Assembly: GCA_964385045.1 (NCBI GenBank)
Contig: CAYLNM010000032.1
Location: 1-30,358, forward strand
Reading direction: 5' to 3'
DNA: 30,358 nt
DNA from: CAYLNM01 sp964385045
GTDB taxonomy: Bacteria > Planctomycetota > Phycisphaerae > Phycisphaerales > SM1A02
Position 1 is the stretch's first letter; every line of letters begins with the position of its first letter. The translations under genes were made by a program, and so were the position numbers. Shown in pieces: positions 1 to 9,724 of this stretch. Under the pieces are notes generated by a model that had not been told where the DNA came from, ran no database searches, and worked only from the letters and a program-made list of their open reading frames with translations.

Positions 1-16
1 CGCCCGGAACCCCGTC

Positions 17-1084
17 ATGCCGCTCGTCCACGAACTGCCGTTCCGCGCCAACTCCAAGGGTGTCCGTCTCGATCCCCGGCGTCTGCTCGAGCAGAACAGC
101 CGCAAGATCGACTTCGACCGCCTGACCGCGCTGCACAACCGCTCGATCGTGCACCCGCGGCAGTTCGACCGCGAGACGGTGGTCGAGCTCGCCCGGCTCG
201 GGGCCCTGCTCGAGTCGGTCCAGGTCGAGATGAGCAAGCCGCTCGACGGCAAGATCCTCATCACCGCCTTCTTCGAGGCGAGCACCCGCACGCGGCTGAG
301 CTTCGAGAGCGCGATGCAGCGGCTCGACGGCAAGATCCTGAGCGTGCCCGACGGCCAGTCCACCGGCATCGCCAAGGGCGAGTCGCTCGCCGACATCGGC
401 GAGATGTTCAACACCTACGGCGACTGCGTGGTGATGCGGCACCCGACGACCGAGAGCGTCGACGAGATCCGCCGCAACCTGCAGCTGCCGCTGATCAACG
501 CCGGCAACGGCTCCGGCCAGCATCCCTCCCAGGCCCTGCTCGACTGGTACGCCCTGCTCAAGTGGCGGCCGACGCTGTCGCTCGAGGAGCCGCCGCCGGA
601 CGACCGCATCCATCTCGGGATCATCGGCACCCCGGGCAGCATGCGGGCGGTCAAGAGCTTCCTGCGCATCGCCCTCATGTTCCCCGGCGCGGTCCGCAAG
701 ATCACGATCGTGAGCGAGATGATGGACCCGGTCGGGTTCGACCTCGAGCCGGTCGTCGACGACTCGCCGGTGACGGTGGAGAACACCAACGACGTCACCG
801 ACGTGCTCGAGGACCTCGACGTCGTCTACATGAACTCGATCGCCCTGCTCGGCGACTCGTACAAGCAGCTCGACAGCCGCTACAAGATCACCTCCGAGAG
901 CCCGCTCAAGCCGGGCGCGGTGGTGATGCACCCGCTCGCCCGCCGCGACGAGCTCGACACGAGCCTCGACGACACGCAGCACAACCTGTACTTCGCGCAG
1001 GCGGCCGGGGCCGTCTTCTCGCGGCAGTCGCTGCTCGTCAGCGTGCTCGGCCGGGCGGGGCACCTCGCCGACCTCGTGGCCTGA
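17..1084 (+). CDS. Aspartate/ornithine carbamoyltransferase superfamily enzyme, ATCase-like with altered aspartate pocket
   Basis: The 355-residue protein aligns end to end with the catalytic chain of aspartate carbamoyltransferase, which transfers a carbamoyl group from carbamoyl phosphate to the aspartate amino group in pyrimidine synthesis. Carbamoyl-phosphate residues are present: STRTR at 89-93, RHP at 141-143, HPSQ at 169-172, and an 80s-loop-like STGIAKGES with its lysine. Arg210 matches E. coli Arg167. However, the nearly invariant TRVQ motif (Arg229 and Gln231, which hold the aspartate side chain) is replaced by NSIA at 273-276, and HPLPR is HPLAR at 305-309. The N-terminus is about 35 residues longer than in E. 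coli. The reading frame stays open to the window edge, so the true start could lie upstream. I see a carbamoyltransferase fold. Aspartate as acceptor is doubtful, so I do not assign pyrB. Confidence 0.85.
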   Translation: MPLVHELPFRANSKGVRLDPRRLLEQNSRKIDFDRLTALHNRSIVHPRQFDRETVVELARLGALLESVQVEMSKPLDGKILITAFFEASTRTRLSFESAMQRLDGKILSVPDGQSTGIAKGESLADIGEMFNTYGDCVVMRHPTTESVDEIRRNLQLPLINAGNGSGQHPSQALLDWYALLKWRPTLSLEEPPPDDRIHLGIIGTPGSMRAVKSFLRIALMFPGAVRKITIVSEMMDPVGFDLEPVVDDSPVTVENTNDVTDVLEDLDVVYMNSIALLGDSYKQLDSRYKITSESPLKPGAVVMHPLARRDELDTSLDDTQHNLYFAQAAGAVFSRQSLLVSVLGRAGHLADLVA

Positions 1085-1220
1085 GCCCCGGGGCCCCCCG
1101 CGACGGCCCCGGCGATCGCCGCGACGCGGCCCCCTGGCGGCCCCCGCGGCGACTCCCCCCGTCCCCACTCGCCTCGTTTCCGATCGTCTCGCCCGAACCC
1201 TCTGAACGGAGGACCCCACC

Positions 1221-3179
1221 GTGTGTGGCATCACCGGCTTCTGGCGCCCCGCCGGCCTTCCCGATGGCGCCGAGTCCATCCTCGGCACCATGATGAAGAC
1301 CCTCGACCACCGCGGTCCCGACGGCACCGGGCACCACCTCGACCCGTCCCGCGGGCTCGCGATGGGCCACACCCGGCTCTCGATCATCGACCTGCAGGGC
1401 GGCCACCAGCCGCTGCATGCCCTCGACGGGTCGGTGGTGCTGACGGTCAACGGCGAGTTCTACGACTACAAGCGGATCCGCGCGACGCTGGCCTGCCGGG
1501 GCGAGCGGTTCCGCACCAAGAGCGACAGCGAGATCGCGATTCCGCTGTACCGCGAGTTCGGCCTCGCCTTCGTGGAGCACCTGCGGGGCGAGTTCGCCTT
1601 CGCGCTGTACGACCACGAGCAGGAGCGGCTGATCCTCGTCCGCGACCGCTTCGGCATCAAGCCGCTGTACTACCGGCTGCAGGACGACGAGCTCATCTGG
1701 GGCTCGGAGGTCAAGGCGATCCTCGAGCACCCCGGCATGCCGCACCGGCTCGACGCCCGGGCCGCGGTGCACCAGGTCATGCAGGTGATGGTGCCGGGGT
1801 CGACCTCCTTCGAGGGCGTCGAGGCCCTCCTGCCGGGCCACATGCTCATCGTGGAGCGGAAGGGCGATCGTCTCGAGGCCCGCACGCAGCAGTACTGGGA
1901 CTTCGTCTTCCCCGAGCAGGACCGCATCCCGTCGGTGCAGGAGGCCGAGCAGGACGCCCAGCGGTACATCGACGGCGTGCGCGAGCGGCTGATCGACGCG
2001 GTGGCCACGCGGCTCGAGGCCGACGTCCCGGTCGGCTGCTACCTCTCGGGCGGCATCGACTCGTGCTCGATCCTCGGCCTCGCCACCCCGATGCAGCAGT
2101 CGCACGTCAAGGCGTTCACGATCGCCTTCGACCACACCGACTACGACGAGTCGGCGATCGCCCGCGAGATGGCCGAGCGGACGCAGGCCGATCAGGAGGT
2201 CCTGAAGCTCTCGGCCGACGACCTCTACGGCGACTCCTTCATCACCGTGGTCCGCCACGCCGAGCGCACCTTCTACAACACGCTCGCGGTGGCCAAGTGG
2301 CACATGAGCCGCCGGGTGCGGGAGTGCGGCTACAAGGTGGTCATCACCGGCGAGGGCTCGGACGAGCTCTTCGGCGGGTATCCCTTCTACAAGCGGGACT
2401 ACTTCCTGCACGCCGCGCACGAGGCGGGAGCGGACGACCCGACGTCGGCCGCCGGCGTCTTCCACGGCGCGATCCTCGCCGAGGAGCAGAAGACGCACCC
2501 CGCGTGGGAGGAGCTCTGCGGCTTCACCCCCTCGTGGCTCCAGCCGTGGATGATCACGCTGGAGGCCGCGAAGCCGCTGTTCTCCGAGGCGGTCACCGAG
2601 ATGCTCCGCGAGTACGACCCGATCGCCGAGATCGCGTCGCGGATCGATCCGGCCAAGGTGCGGAACCGTCACGTGATGGACGTCGCCCAGTACACCTGGT
2701 CCAAGACCATGCTCGAGGGCCAGATCCTCACGTGGGGCGGCGACCGCGTGGACATGGCCAACTCGATGGAGTCGCGGCCGGCGTTCCTCGACCACCACCT
2801 CGCCGAGTTCGCGGCGACGATCCCGCCGTGCCTGCGGATCCGCCATGGCGTCGAGAAGTGGGTGCTCCGCGAGGCGATGAAGGGCGTGCTGCCCGAGGTC
2901 CTCTACAACCGCGAGAAGTTCGCGTTCATGGCCCCGCCGAGCGGCACCGACGAGGACAAGCACGACGCGATCGGCCACCTCGCCCGCCACTGGCTCGAGC
3001 CGGACCGCGTGGCCGAGGTCGGCCTCTTCGACCCCGAGGCGGTGAAGCGGTTCGTCGACTCGACGACCGGTCTCTCCGACGTCGTGCTCGCCCGCCGGGC
3101 GGACATCATGCTCAACCACCTCGTGCAGCTGCACGTGCTGGCGGAGTCGCCGGCGGGGATGACCTCCGCGGTGGGCTGA
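1221..3179 (+). CDS. asnB: Asparagine synthase (glutamine-hydrolysing)
   Basis: This 652-residue enzyme amidates a carboxylate (classically aspartate to asparagine) using ATP and ammonia channelled from glutamine. It starts at a GTG preceded by a clear CGGAGGA ribosome-binding site, which places the catalytic cysteine at residue 2 (MCGITGF), as the class II glutaminase mechanism needs. The N-terminal amidotransferase domain spans about residues 2-195. The synthetase domain follows with the pyrophosphate loop SGGIDS at 276-281 and GEGSDELFGGY further on. It is about 100 residues longer than E. coli AsnB (554) and resembles the longer AsnB-like proteins, some of which amidate other carboxylates, for example in cell-wall precursors. 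It lies 136 bp after the carbamoyltransferase on the same strand, possibly co-transcribed. The family call is firm, the substrate less so. Confidence 0.92.
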   Translation: MCGITGFWRPAGLPDGAESILGTMMKTLDHRGPDGTGHHLDPSRGLAMGHTRLSIIDLQGGHQPLHALDGSVVLTVNGEFYDYKRIRATLACRGERFRTKSDSEIAIPLYREFGLAFVEHLRGEFAFALYDHEQERLILVRDRFGIKPLYYRLQDDELIWGSEVKAILEHPGMPHRLDARAAVHQVMQVMVPGSTSFEGVEALLPGHMLIVERKGDRLEARTQQYWDFVFPEQDRIPSVQEAEQDAQRYIDGVRERLIDAVATRLEADVPVGCYLSGGIDSCSILGLATPMQQSHVKAFTIAFDHTDYDESAIAREMAERTQADQEVLKLSADDLYGDSFITVVRHAERTFYNTLAVAKWHMSRRVRECGYKVVITGEGSDELFGGYPFYKRDYFLHAAHEAGADDPTSAAGVFHGAILAEEQKTHPAWEELCGFTPSWLQPWMITLEAAKPLFSEAVTEMLREYDPIAEIASRIDPAKVRNRHVMDVAQYTWSKTMLEGQILTWGGDRVDMANSMESRPAFLDHHLAEFAATIPPCLRIRHGVEKWVLREAMKGVLPEVLYNREKFAFMAPPSGTDEDKHDAIGHLARHWLEPDRVAEVGLFDPEAVKRFVDSTTGLSDVVLARRADIMLNHLVQLHVLAESPAGMTSAVG

Positions 3180-3226
3180 GGCCGCGGCGGGCGCGCCGGT
3201 CCGCGGGCGCGCGCCTGCGGGCGGGG

Positions 3227-3841
3227 TCAGCCGTCGCCGTCCGCGGCCGAGTCGCGGTCGCGGTCGCCGTGCTCGTCGCCCCTGCCCGTGCCCGCGGCCT
3301 CGCCGGGGCCCGCGGTCTCGGCGGCCTCCGCGGGCGGATGCACGTCGCCGGTGACCAGGTGCGGGGCCGCGTCCAGTCGCTCGGCCCCCATCAGTCCCGC
3401 CACCCGTTGCAGGGTGGCGAGGATCTGCAGCCGCTCCCACTCCGCGAGCGACGTCAGCTCGCTGCGGAATCGGTCCTGCAGCAGCGACGGTGCCCGCTCG
3501 AGCACCGCCCGGCCCGCGTCCGTGATCTCGATCGTCACCGTCCGCCGATCGGCGCTGCCGCGCGTCCGGCGCACCAGCTCGCGCTTCTCGAGCCGCTGCA
3601 GGATGCCGGTCACCGTGCCCTGGCTCAGGTGCACGGTCCGCGAGATCGTCGTCGGCGTGGTGGGGCCGATGCGGGCGATGGTCGACAGCGTGGTGAGCTG
3701 CGGTCCGGTCAGCCCGCACGCCTCGAGGATGCGGTGGGAGTGCAGGTCGACCGCGCGGACGATCTGCCGGATCGCGGCCACGATCTGCTGCTCGAGGGGA
3801 AGCTCGCCCTGCCCGTCGCCGGATGCCTGCATGCGGACCAT
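3227..3841 (-). CDS. MarR-family winged-helix transcriptional regulator
   Basis: The 204-residue protein has the MarR layout: an N-terminal dimerisation helix, then a winged helix at about residues 45-120. The recognition-helix region reads LSQGTVTGILQRLEKREL and the wing carries the typical RRTRGSADRRTVTIEITDAG signature. A C-terminal dimerisation helix follows, then about 45 residues of low-complexity Ala/Gly/Asp tail. The ATG at 3841 has a GAGGAG Shine-Dalgarno five bases upstream. It lies 136 bp downstream of the osmoprotectant transporter on the same strand, so it may be co-transcribed and control it. MarR-like GbsR and OpcR regulate betaine/choline uptake in Bacillus. That link is inference, and the ligand cannot be read from sequence. 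It converges with asnB. Confidence 0.88.
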   Translation of the reverse strand: MVRMQASGDGQGELPLEQQIVAAIRQIVRAVDLHSHRILEACGLTGPQLTTLSTIARIGPTTPTTISRTVHLSQGTVTGILQRLEKRELVRRTRGSADRRTVTIEITDAGRAVLERAPSLLQDRFRSELTSLAEWERLQILATLQRVAGLMGAERLDAAPHLVTGDVHPPAEAAETAGPGEAAGTGRGDEHGDRDRDSAADGDG

Positions 3842-3977
3842 CGCTCCTCGTCTCCGCGTCCCGCTCCGCCCGGCCCGTCAACGGGCGGAGGGCGGGGCAC
3901 CGTGGCGTCGCACCGAATCGTCCGAGTCCGAGTCGCCGTTCCGAGTCCCGTTCCGAGGCCACCGGGCGCGGCTCACG

Positions 3978-5680
3978 TCACCGCGTCCGTTTCGCCAGTC
4001 GTTCGAGTCCGCGGAGCCCGAGGCTCAGCGTCACCGCCATGATCGCCGCGGGCACCGCCCCGAGCAGCGTGAGCCGGGGGTCGTTCCGGGCCAGGCCCCG
4101 GGCGATGAAGTCCCCGAGTCCGCCGGCTCCAATGTAGGTCGAGAGGGTCGCGATGCCGACCGTGAGGACGGTCGCGGCGCGGATGCCGGCCATGATGACC
4201 GGGGCCGCGAGCGGCAGCTCGACCTCCCGCAGCCGCTGCCCCGGCGAGAGTCCGCAGCCCTCGGCCGCCTCGATCGCCCCGCGGGGGACCTCCCGCAGGC
4301 CGGTGAAGGTGTTGAGGACGATCGGCAGCAGGGCGTACAGGACGAGGGCGGTCACCGCCGGGATCGTCCCCAGCAGCCCGTAGACGGCGAAGAGGAACGC
4401 CAGCATCGCGAGGCTGGGGATCGTCTGGACGACCTCGATCGCGGCGAGGACCGGCCCCCGGGCCCGGGCGGTCCGGTGGACGAGGATCCCCAGCGGCACC
4501 CCGATCGCCACCGCGATGCCGGTGCCGAGCAGCGTCAGCACGAGGTGCTCGATCGTCTTGCGGCCCAGCTCGGCCCGCCGCTCGACCGCGAGGGTCCAGG
4601 TCCCCGGCCGCGACTCGGCCGTCGCCGCGTCGGCCGCCGCCTCCGCGTCGCCGCCGCCGAGCTGCTCGTCCAGCCACGCCGCGGCCACCGCCGCGGGCTC
4701 GCGACCGTCGACGTCGACCATCGCGTTGAGCCGCCGCATCTCGGCGTCGTCGATCGTGCCCGCGAGGACCGCGAGGGCGGCCCGCACCTCGGGATGCCGG
4801 TCCAGCAGCTCGCCGCGGACGACCGGGGCCGCGTCGTAGGGCGGGAAGAAGTCGCGGTCGTCCTCGAGCACGACGAGGTCGAGCTCGGCGATGCGGCCGT
4901 CGGTGGCGAAGGCTCCGATCACGTCGACCTGGCCCGCGGCGACGGCGCCGTACATGAGGCCCGGCTCGAGGTCGACGGTGGCGTCGAAGGCGAGCTCGTA
5001 CCGCTCGGCGAGCCCGGGCAGCCCGTCGGGGCGCTCCATGAACTCGGCCGTGAACCCCGCTCGCAGCCCGCCCGCGTCCCCGGCGAGGTCGGAGATCGTC
5101 CACCAGTCGTTGGCCTCGGCGTCGGCCCGCCGCACCGCGAGGCAGTAGGTGTTGTCGAAGCCGATCGGCGGCAGCCACGCGAGGTCGAACCGGTCGAGGT
5201 AGCGGGCCGTGACCGTGCGGTGGGCTCGCCACGGATTGGGGATGACGGGCCGGCGGAGCACGTTGAGCAGGGCGGTTCCGGTGTACTCGACGTAGACGTC
5301 GAGCTCGCCGCCGAGCAGGGCCGCGTGGCAGATGTCGGTGCCGCCGAGGCCGAGCCGCCGCTCCACCTCCAGCTCGGTCCGTCGCTCGATCGCCTGCGCG
5401 ACGAGCTCGCCGAGGATCTCCTGCTCCGTGAAGTTCTTCGCCCCCACCCGCACCACGGTCTCGGCGGTCGCCCGGGCCGCGGCCGGCGCGGCCGGCGCGG
5501 CCGCGAGGGCCGCGACGAGCAGCGCCGCCACCGCGGCGAGCCGGGGGGCCCGCGGCCGGGCGGCCCGCGTTCCCGGGGACGTGGCCGCCGCCGCCGTGGC
5601 CGCCGTCGCCGGGGCCGCCGCCGCCGGGGCCGCCGCCCGCATCACGGCCACCGCCGCCTTCCGGATCGTCCGACGTCCGC

Positions 5681-5684
<4 letters not shown>
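3978..5684 (-). CDS. Osmoprotectant ABC transporter, substrate-binding protein fused to permease
   Basis: This 568-residue protein fuses two parts of a glycine betaine/choline/carnitine-type importer. After an Ala-rich leader and hydrophobic signal segment (about 48-67), a periplasmic binding domain of the OpuCC/OsmF type runs from about 77 to 340, beginning VGAKNFTEQEILGELVAQ and containing the conserved YTGTAL (134-139). A permease domain follows at about 375-565 with several membrane spans and the EAA loop that contacts the ATPase (IEAAEGCGLSPG near 471). The binding domain comes first; in the better-known fusions such as OpuABC/BusAB it comes last. The GTG start overlaps the stop of the ATPase gene by 4 bp (GTGA), so the two are translationally coupled. 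The exact osmolyte is not readable from sequence. Confidence 0.9.
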
Positions 5685-6442
<758 letters not shown>

Positions 6443-6556
6443 GGGGCGGAGCCGCTTTCACATCAAATGAACACGAGAACCCCCGATGCGTGGATCACGA
6501 GCGGGGGACACGTCCTGGAACCTCATAAACCCGTCCTGCTTCCAAGGATCCGAACG

Positions 6557-6585
6557 TTGCAGGGGTCGGCTTTCCGGGGTACTCT
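6557..6585 (+). promoter_or_regulatory. Candidate sigma-70-type promoter for the methyltransferase gene
   Basis: TTGCAG (6557-6562) is followed after exactly 17 bases by TACTCT (6580-6585), in the only noticeably AT-enriched part of the 281-bp divergent region between the transporter operon and the methyltransferase. It would give a leader of about 130 nt. The boxes match the consensus at 4/6 and 3/6 positions. No promoter for the leftward operon was recognised. Confidence 0.4.
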
Positions 6586-6723
6586 TTTGGACTCAAAGCA
6601 TACCACGCATGCCGGTGCGGCCTTCCCGCCGCCGCTTCTCGGCGACCGACCGCCTCTCGCAGGCAGGCTCGCGTCGACGCGGAAGCGCCCGTCCGGCCGG
6701 CACGTCCCCCGAAAGGAGACGTC

Positions 6724-7530
6724 GTGACCACGATCGAACACCGTCGGAGCCCCATCGTCCGTTCCGTGACCGAGCTCGAGATCGCCCTGCCCGCACCGGG
6801 CGACCGCCTGGGCCAGGACGAGGAGTGGGTCGTCGCACGGACGCCCGACGGTTGGCGACGGATCCGGCTGCACGACTACGACCAGGTCTTCGCCGTGCCC
6901 GGCCTCTACGAGCGCTGGATCTACGACGTCCTGCAGTGCAAGAGCCCCGAGGTCATCCGGCGGCAGCTCGACGCCGCGCTGCGGCGCGAGGGCATCGACG
7001 CCGCCGACCTCACCGTCCTCGACCTCGGCGCCGGCAACGGCTGCGTGGCCGAGGAGCTCCGCGAGATCGGCATGAAGCGGTTCGTGGGCATCGACATCCA
7101 TCCCGAGGCCGAGGAGGCCGCCGAGCGCGATCGCCCGGGCCTCTACTGCGACTACGTGGTCGGCGACCTCACCGACCTCGAGCCCGCCCACCGGCGCACG
7201 CTCGACGCCCACTCGTTCGACTGCCTCACCTGCGTCGCCGCCCTCGGCTTCGGCGACATTCCGGTCGCGGTCTTCGCCGAGGCCTACAACCGCGTCGAGG
7301 ACGGCGGCTGGATCGCCTTCACGATCAAGACCGACTTCCTCGACGAGGCCGACGACTCGGGCTTCTCGCGGCTGATCCGCCGCATGCTCGCCGACGGCGT
7401 GCTCGACCTCGACACCCGCGAGGAGTACCAGCACCGCATGTCGACCGACGGCACCCCGCTGATGTACGCGGCGTTCCTCGGACGCAAGCGGAGCGACATC
7501 CCCGCGAACGTGGTCGCGGAGCTCGGCTGA
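6724..7530 (+). CDS. Class I SAM-dependent methyltransferase
   Basis: This 268-residue protein has a Rossmann methyltransferase core: motif I VLDLGAGNGCVAEEL near residues 98-112, the acidic motif II region (GIDIHPEA), GDLTDLEP, and a motif IV/V stretch (EDGGWIAFTIKTDFL). About 95 residues precede motif I and probably form a lid or substrate-recognition region. The start is a GTG with a strong GAAAGGAG Shine-Dalgarno a few bases upstream. It is a single-gene unit between the divergent osmoprotectant operon and the cbb3 operon, with a hairpin downstream. Substrate is not recognisable. A role in osmolyte methylation is conceivable given the neighbour, but nothing in the sequence shows it. Confidence 0.85.
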   Translation: MTTIEHRRSPIVRSVTELEIALPAPGDRLGQDEEWVVARTPDGWRRIRLHDYDQVFAVPGLYERWIYDVLQCKSPEVIRRQLDAALRREGIDAADLTVLDLGAGNGCVAEELREIGMKRFVGIDIHPEAEEAAERDRPGLYCDYVVGDLTDLEPAHRRTLDAHSFDCLTCVAALGFGDIPVAVFAEAYNRVEDGGWIAFTIKTDFLDEADDSGFSRLIRRMLADGVLDLDTREEYQHRMSTDGTPLMYAAFLGRKRSDIPANVVAELG

Positions 7531-7594
7531 GCCCACCGGCGGCCGGCCGCGGCCGGACCCGGCGACACCCGACCCACCGCGTCTCCGGACGCGA

Positions 7595-7638
7595 CGCGAC
7601 GACGGCCCGCGCCTCCCACGGCTCGGGCCGTCGTCGCG
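7595..7638. terminator. 15-bp perfect hairpin, probable terminator after the methyltransferase
   Basis: Arms at 7595-7609 and 7624-7638 are perfectly complementary over 15 bp around a 14-nt loop, 65 bp downstream of the methyltransferase stop. There is no T-tract, as is common in very GC-rich genomes, so termination is inferred from stem strength and position. A separate 14-bp GC palindrome lies at 7543-7556. Confidence 0.55.
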
Positions 7639-7694
7639 CGCGGCGGCGGCGGGGCCCCGGCCGCTCCTCGCCTCGCCATGCGTCCGACCCGGCT

Positions 7695-7735
7695 GGGTGC
7701 CGGGTGCCGGGTGCCGGGCACTGCCGGGCACTGCC
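7695..7735. repeat. Short tandem repeats upstream of the cbb3 operon (7-mer x3, 10-mer x2)
   Basis: Three perfect copies of GGGTGCC (7695-7715) are followed directly by two perfect copies of GGGCACTGCC (7716-7735). They sit in the 401-bp intergenic stretch 7531-7931, which also holds the hairpin at 7595-7638 and a promoter candidate at 7771-7799. I see no conserved reading frame in this stretch before ccoS. Confidence 0.8.
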
Positions 7736-7770
7736 GGAGCACGCCGGACGCGGTGGCCGCCGCCCCCCGC

Positions 7771-7799
7771 TTGCCGGCGACGCGGACGCTGCCTACAAC
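7771..7799 (+). promoter_or_regulatory. Candidate promoter for the ccoSNOPI operon
   Basis: TTGCCG (7771-7776), a 17-base spacer and TACAAC (7794-7799) match the sigma-70 consensus at 4/6 and 4/6 positions. Transcription from here would give a leader of about 125 nt before ccoS. No FNR-type box (TTGAT-N4-ATCAA) was seen, so oxygen control is not evident from the sequence. Confidence 0.4.
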
Positions 7800-7931
7800 C
7801 CTCCACGCTCGCCGCCTTGGGGCATCGGCGGCGGGCGCTCGCGAACGAAGCGGGACCATGCACCTGGTCGCCTCGTCGCTCGTGATGCATCCCACGCCCG
7901 GCATGCCGCCGGCGCGTTCGAGAGGGATCCC

Positions 7932-8213
7932 GTGTCCTTCTTCCTCGCCCTGCTCGTCGTCGTCGCCGTCCTCGCCGGCCTGTCCGCGATCGTCGCCCTC
8001 GCCTGGGCGGTGAGCAACGGTCAGTACCGCGACCTGCGCGCCGGGGCCGCGAGCATCTTCGACGAGGACGAGCCGATCGGCGTGGTGACGGACCACTTCC
8101 CGGGCGAGTCGCCGGGCGGTACGGGTTCCCCCCACGGCGAGACCTCGCCCGGGCGCGAGGATGCCGGCGACGCATCTCCACGGACCCGTCCCGAGGCCCC
8201 GACCGACCCATGA
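7932..8213 (+). CDS. ccoS: cbb3-type cytochrome oxidase assembly protein CcoS
   Basis: This 93-residue protein has one N-terminal membrane span (residues 3-25) followed by the CcoS hallmark ALAWAVSNGQYRDLRAGAAS and then IFDEDEP. In the family, CcoS helps insert copper and heme into the catalytic subunit. The start is a GTG at 7932 preceded by a purine-rich AGAGGGA. The C-terminal half is a Pro/Gly/Asp-rich low-complexity tail, longer than usual for CcoS proteins, which are mostly 50-70 residues. Its stop overlaps the ccoN start by 4 bp (ATGA), so it is translationally coupled to the oxidase and is the first gene of the operon. ccoS more often follows ccoI elsewhere. Confidence 0.85.
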   Translation: MSFFLALLVVVAVLAGLSAIVALAWAVSNGQYRDLRAGAASIFDEDEPIGVVTDHFPGESPGGTGSPHGETSPGREDAGDASPRTRPEAPTDP

Positions 8214-9724
8214 GCGCGATCACCTCCGCCGACGACGTCCCCGAACCGGCCTCGGCCGGCACGACCGAGCCCCTCGGCCATCCCGGCGAGGCGGCGCGGC
8301 GGGCCGAGATCGACGAGTCCTGTCGCCCCGTCGTCCTCTTCTACGCCAGCTCCGGCGTCCTCTGGCTGCTCGTGGGCTCGGCCCTCGCGCTCCTCGCGTC
8401 GATCAAGCTGCACACGCCGGGATTCCTCGACGGCTGGGACTGGCTCACCTTCGGCCGCGTCCGACCCGCCCACCTCAACACGATGATCTACGGCTGGGCG
8501 TCGCTCACCGGCATCGGCATCATGCTGTGGCTCGAGGCCCGGCTCTGCCGCGTGACGCTGCCGCTCGGGCCCCTGCTCTTCGCCACCGGCGTGATCTGGA
8601 ACGCCGGCGTGCTGCTGGGCACGATCGACATCCTCGCCGGCAACGGCACGAGCGTGGAGTGGCTGGAGTTCCGGCCGCAGTGGGCGCTGCTCTTCGCCCT
8701 GTGCTTCGTGCCCGTGATCCTCGCGTCGGTCTGGATGCTGGGCACGCGGCAGGCCGGGCACATCTACGTCTCGCAGTGGTACCTCTTCGGGGCCGTGCTC
8801 TGGTTCCCGTTCCTGTACGTCTTCGGGAACCTCACCATCCACCTCGGCTACGTCCGCGGCGTGGTGCAGGCCTCGGCCAACTGGTGGTTCGCCCACAACG
8901 TGCTCGGCCTCTGGCTCACGCCGATCGGGCTCGCCTCGGCCTACTACCTCATCCCCAAGGTCATCGGCCGTCCGATCTACAGCTACCACCTGTCGATCCT
9001 CGGCTTCTGGACGCTCGCCCTCTTCTACAACTGGGCGGGCAGCCACCACCTCGTCGGCGGCCCGGTCCCCGCGTGGCTGGTCACGGTGGGCATCGTCGGC
9101 AGCCTGATGATGTTCATCCCCGTGATCACGGTGGCCCTGAATCATCACATGACGATGGTCGGCAACTTCCGCTTCCTGCGCACGAGCCCGACGCTCCGGT
9201 TCACGGTGTTCGGCGCGATGAGCTACACGGTGGTGAGCGTCCAGGGCTCGCTGCAGGCGGTGCGGTCGATCAACGAGGTCTCGCACTTCACGCACTACAC
9301 CGTGGCCCACGCCCATCTCGGCGTCTACGCCTTCTACACCATGATCGCGTTCGGGGCCCTCTACTACATCCTGCCCCGCATCACCGGCACCGAGTGGTCC
9401 TCGGCCCGGCTGATCCGCATCCACTTCTGGTGCACCGCGGTCGGCATGGTCCTCTACTGGGTCGGCCTCAGCCTCGGCGGGTGGGAGCAGGGCCTGCAGA
9501 TGAACGACGCGTCGATCCCGTTCCTCGACATCGTCGCGATGACGATCCCGTACCTGTGGTCGCGGTCGGTCGCGGGCATCCTCCTGACGATCGGGCACGT
9601 CGCCTTCGCGATCCTGCTGTGGCGGATGCTCAACGGGCGCGGCTCCGGCCGGCCGGGACCGACGCTGTTCCAGTCGTTCTCCTTCCGCCGGTCGGCGGAC
9701 GCCGGGACGGGGGGTGCGGCATGA
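8210..9724 (+). CDS. ccoN: cbb3-type cytochrome c oxidase subunit I
   Basis: CcoN is the catalytic membrane subunit of the high-affinity oxidase that reduces O2 to water and pumps protons. The 504-residue protein has about 12 hydrophobic spans and the expected metal-ligand histidines: RPAHLNTMIYGW early on, FAHNVLGLWLTP for the copper-B site, SHHLVGG, and TVAHAHLGVY for the heme ligands. YYLIPKVIGRPIYS contains the region of the cross-linked tyrosine of this family. A hydrophilic N-terminal extension of about 40 residues precedes the first span. It overlaps ccoS and ccoO by 4 bp each, making one translationally coupled unit. Confidence 0.95.
   Translation: MSAITSADDVPEPASAGTTEPLGHPGEAARRAEIDESCRPVVLFYASSGVLWLLVGSALALLASIKLHTPGFLDGWDWLTFGRVRPAHLNTMIYGWASLTGIGIMLWLEARLCRVTLPLGPLLFATGVIWNAGVLLGTIDILAGNGTSVEWLEFRPQWALLFALCFVPVILASVWMLGTRQAGHIYVSQWYLFGAVLWFPFLYVFGNLTIHLGYVRGVVQASANWWFAHNVLGLWLTPIGLASAYYLIPKVIGRPIYSYHLSILGFWTLALFYNWAGSHHLVGGPVPAWLVTVGIVGSLMMFIPVITVALNHHMTMVGNFRFLRTSPTLRFTVFGAMSYTVVSVQGSLQAVRSINEVSHFTHYTVAHAHLGVYAFYTMIAFGALYYILPRITGTEWSSARLIRIHFWCTAVGMVLYWVGLSLGGWEQGLQMNDASIPFLDIVAMTIPYLWSRSVAGILLTIGHVAFAILLWRMLNGRGSGRPGPTLFQSFSFRRSADAGTGGAA

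Noticed and set aside
1038..3962. Very long minus-strand open frame (974 codons) opposite asnB
   Set aside because: It has no recognisable domain, is Arg/Val/Glu-rich as expected for the complement of GC-rich coding DNA, and overlaps the well-supported asnB and marR. Similar shadow frames at 10335-13778 and 15907-18897 were rejected for the same reason.
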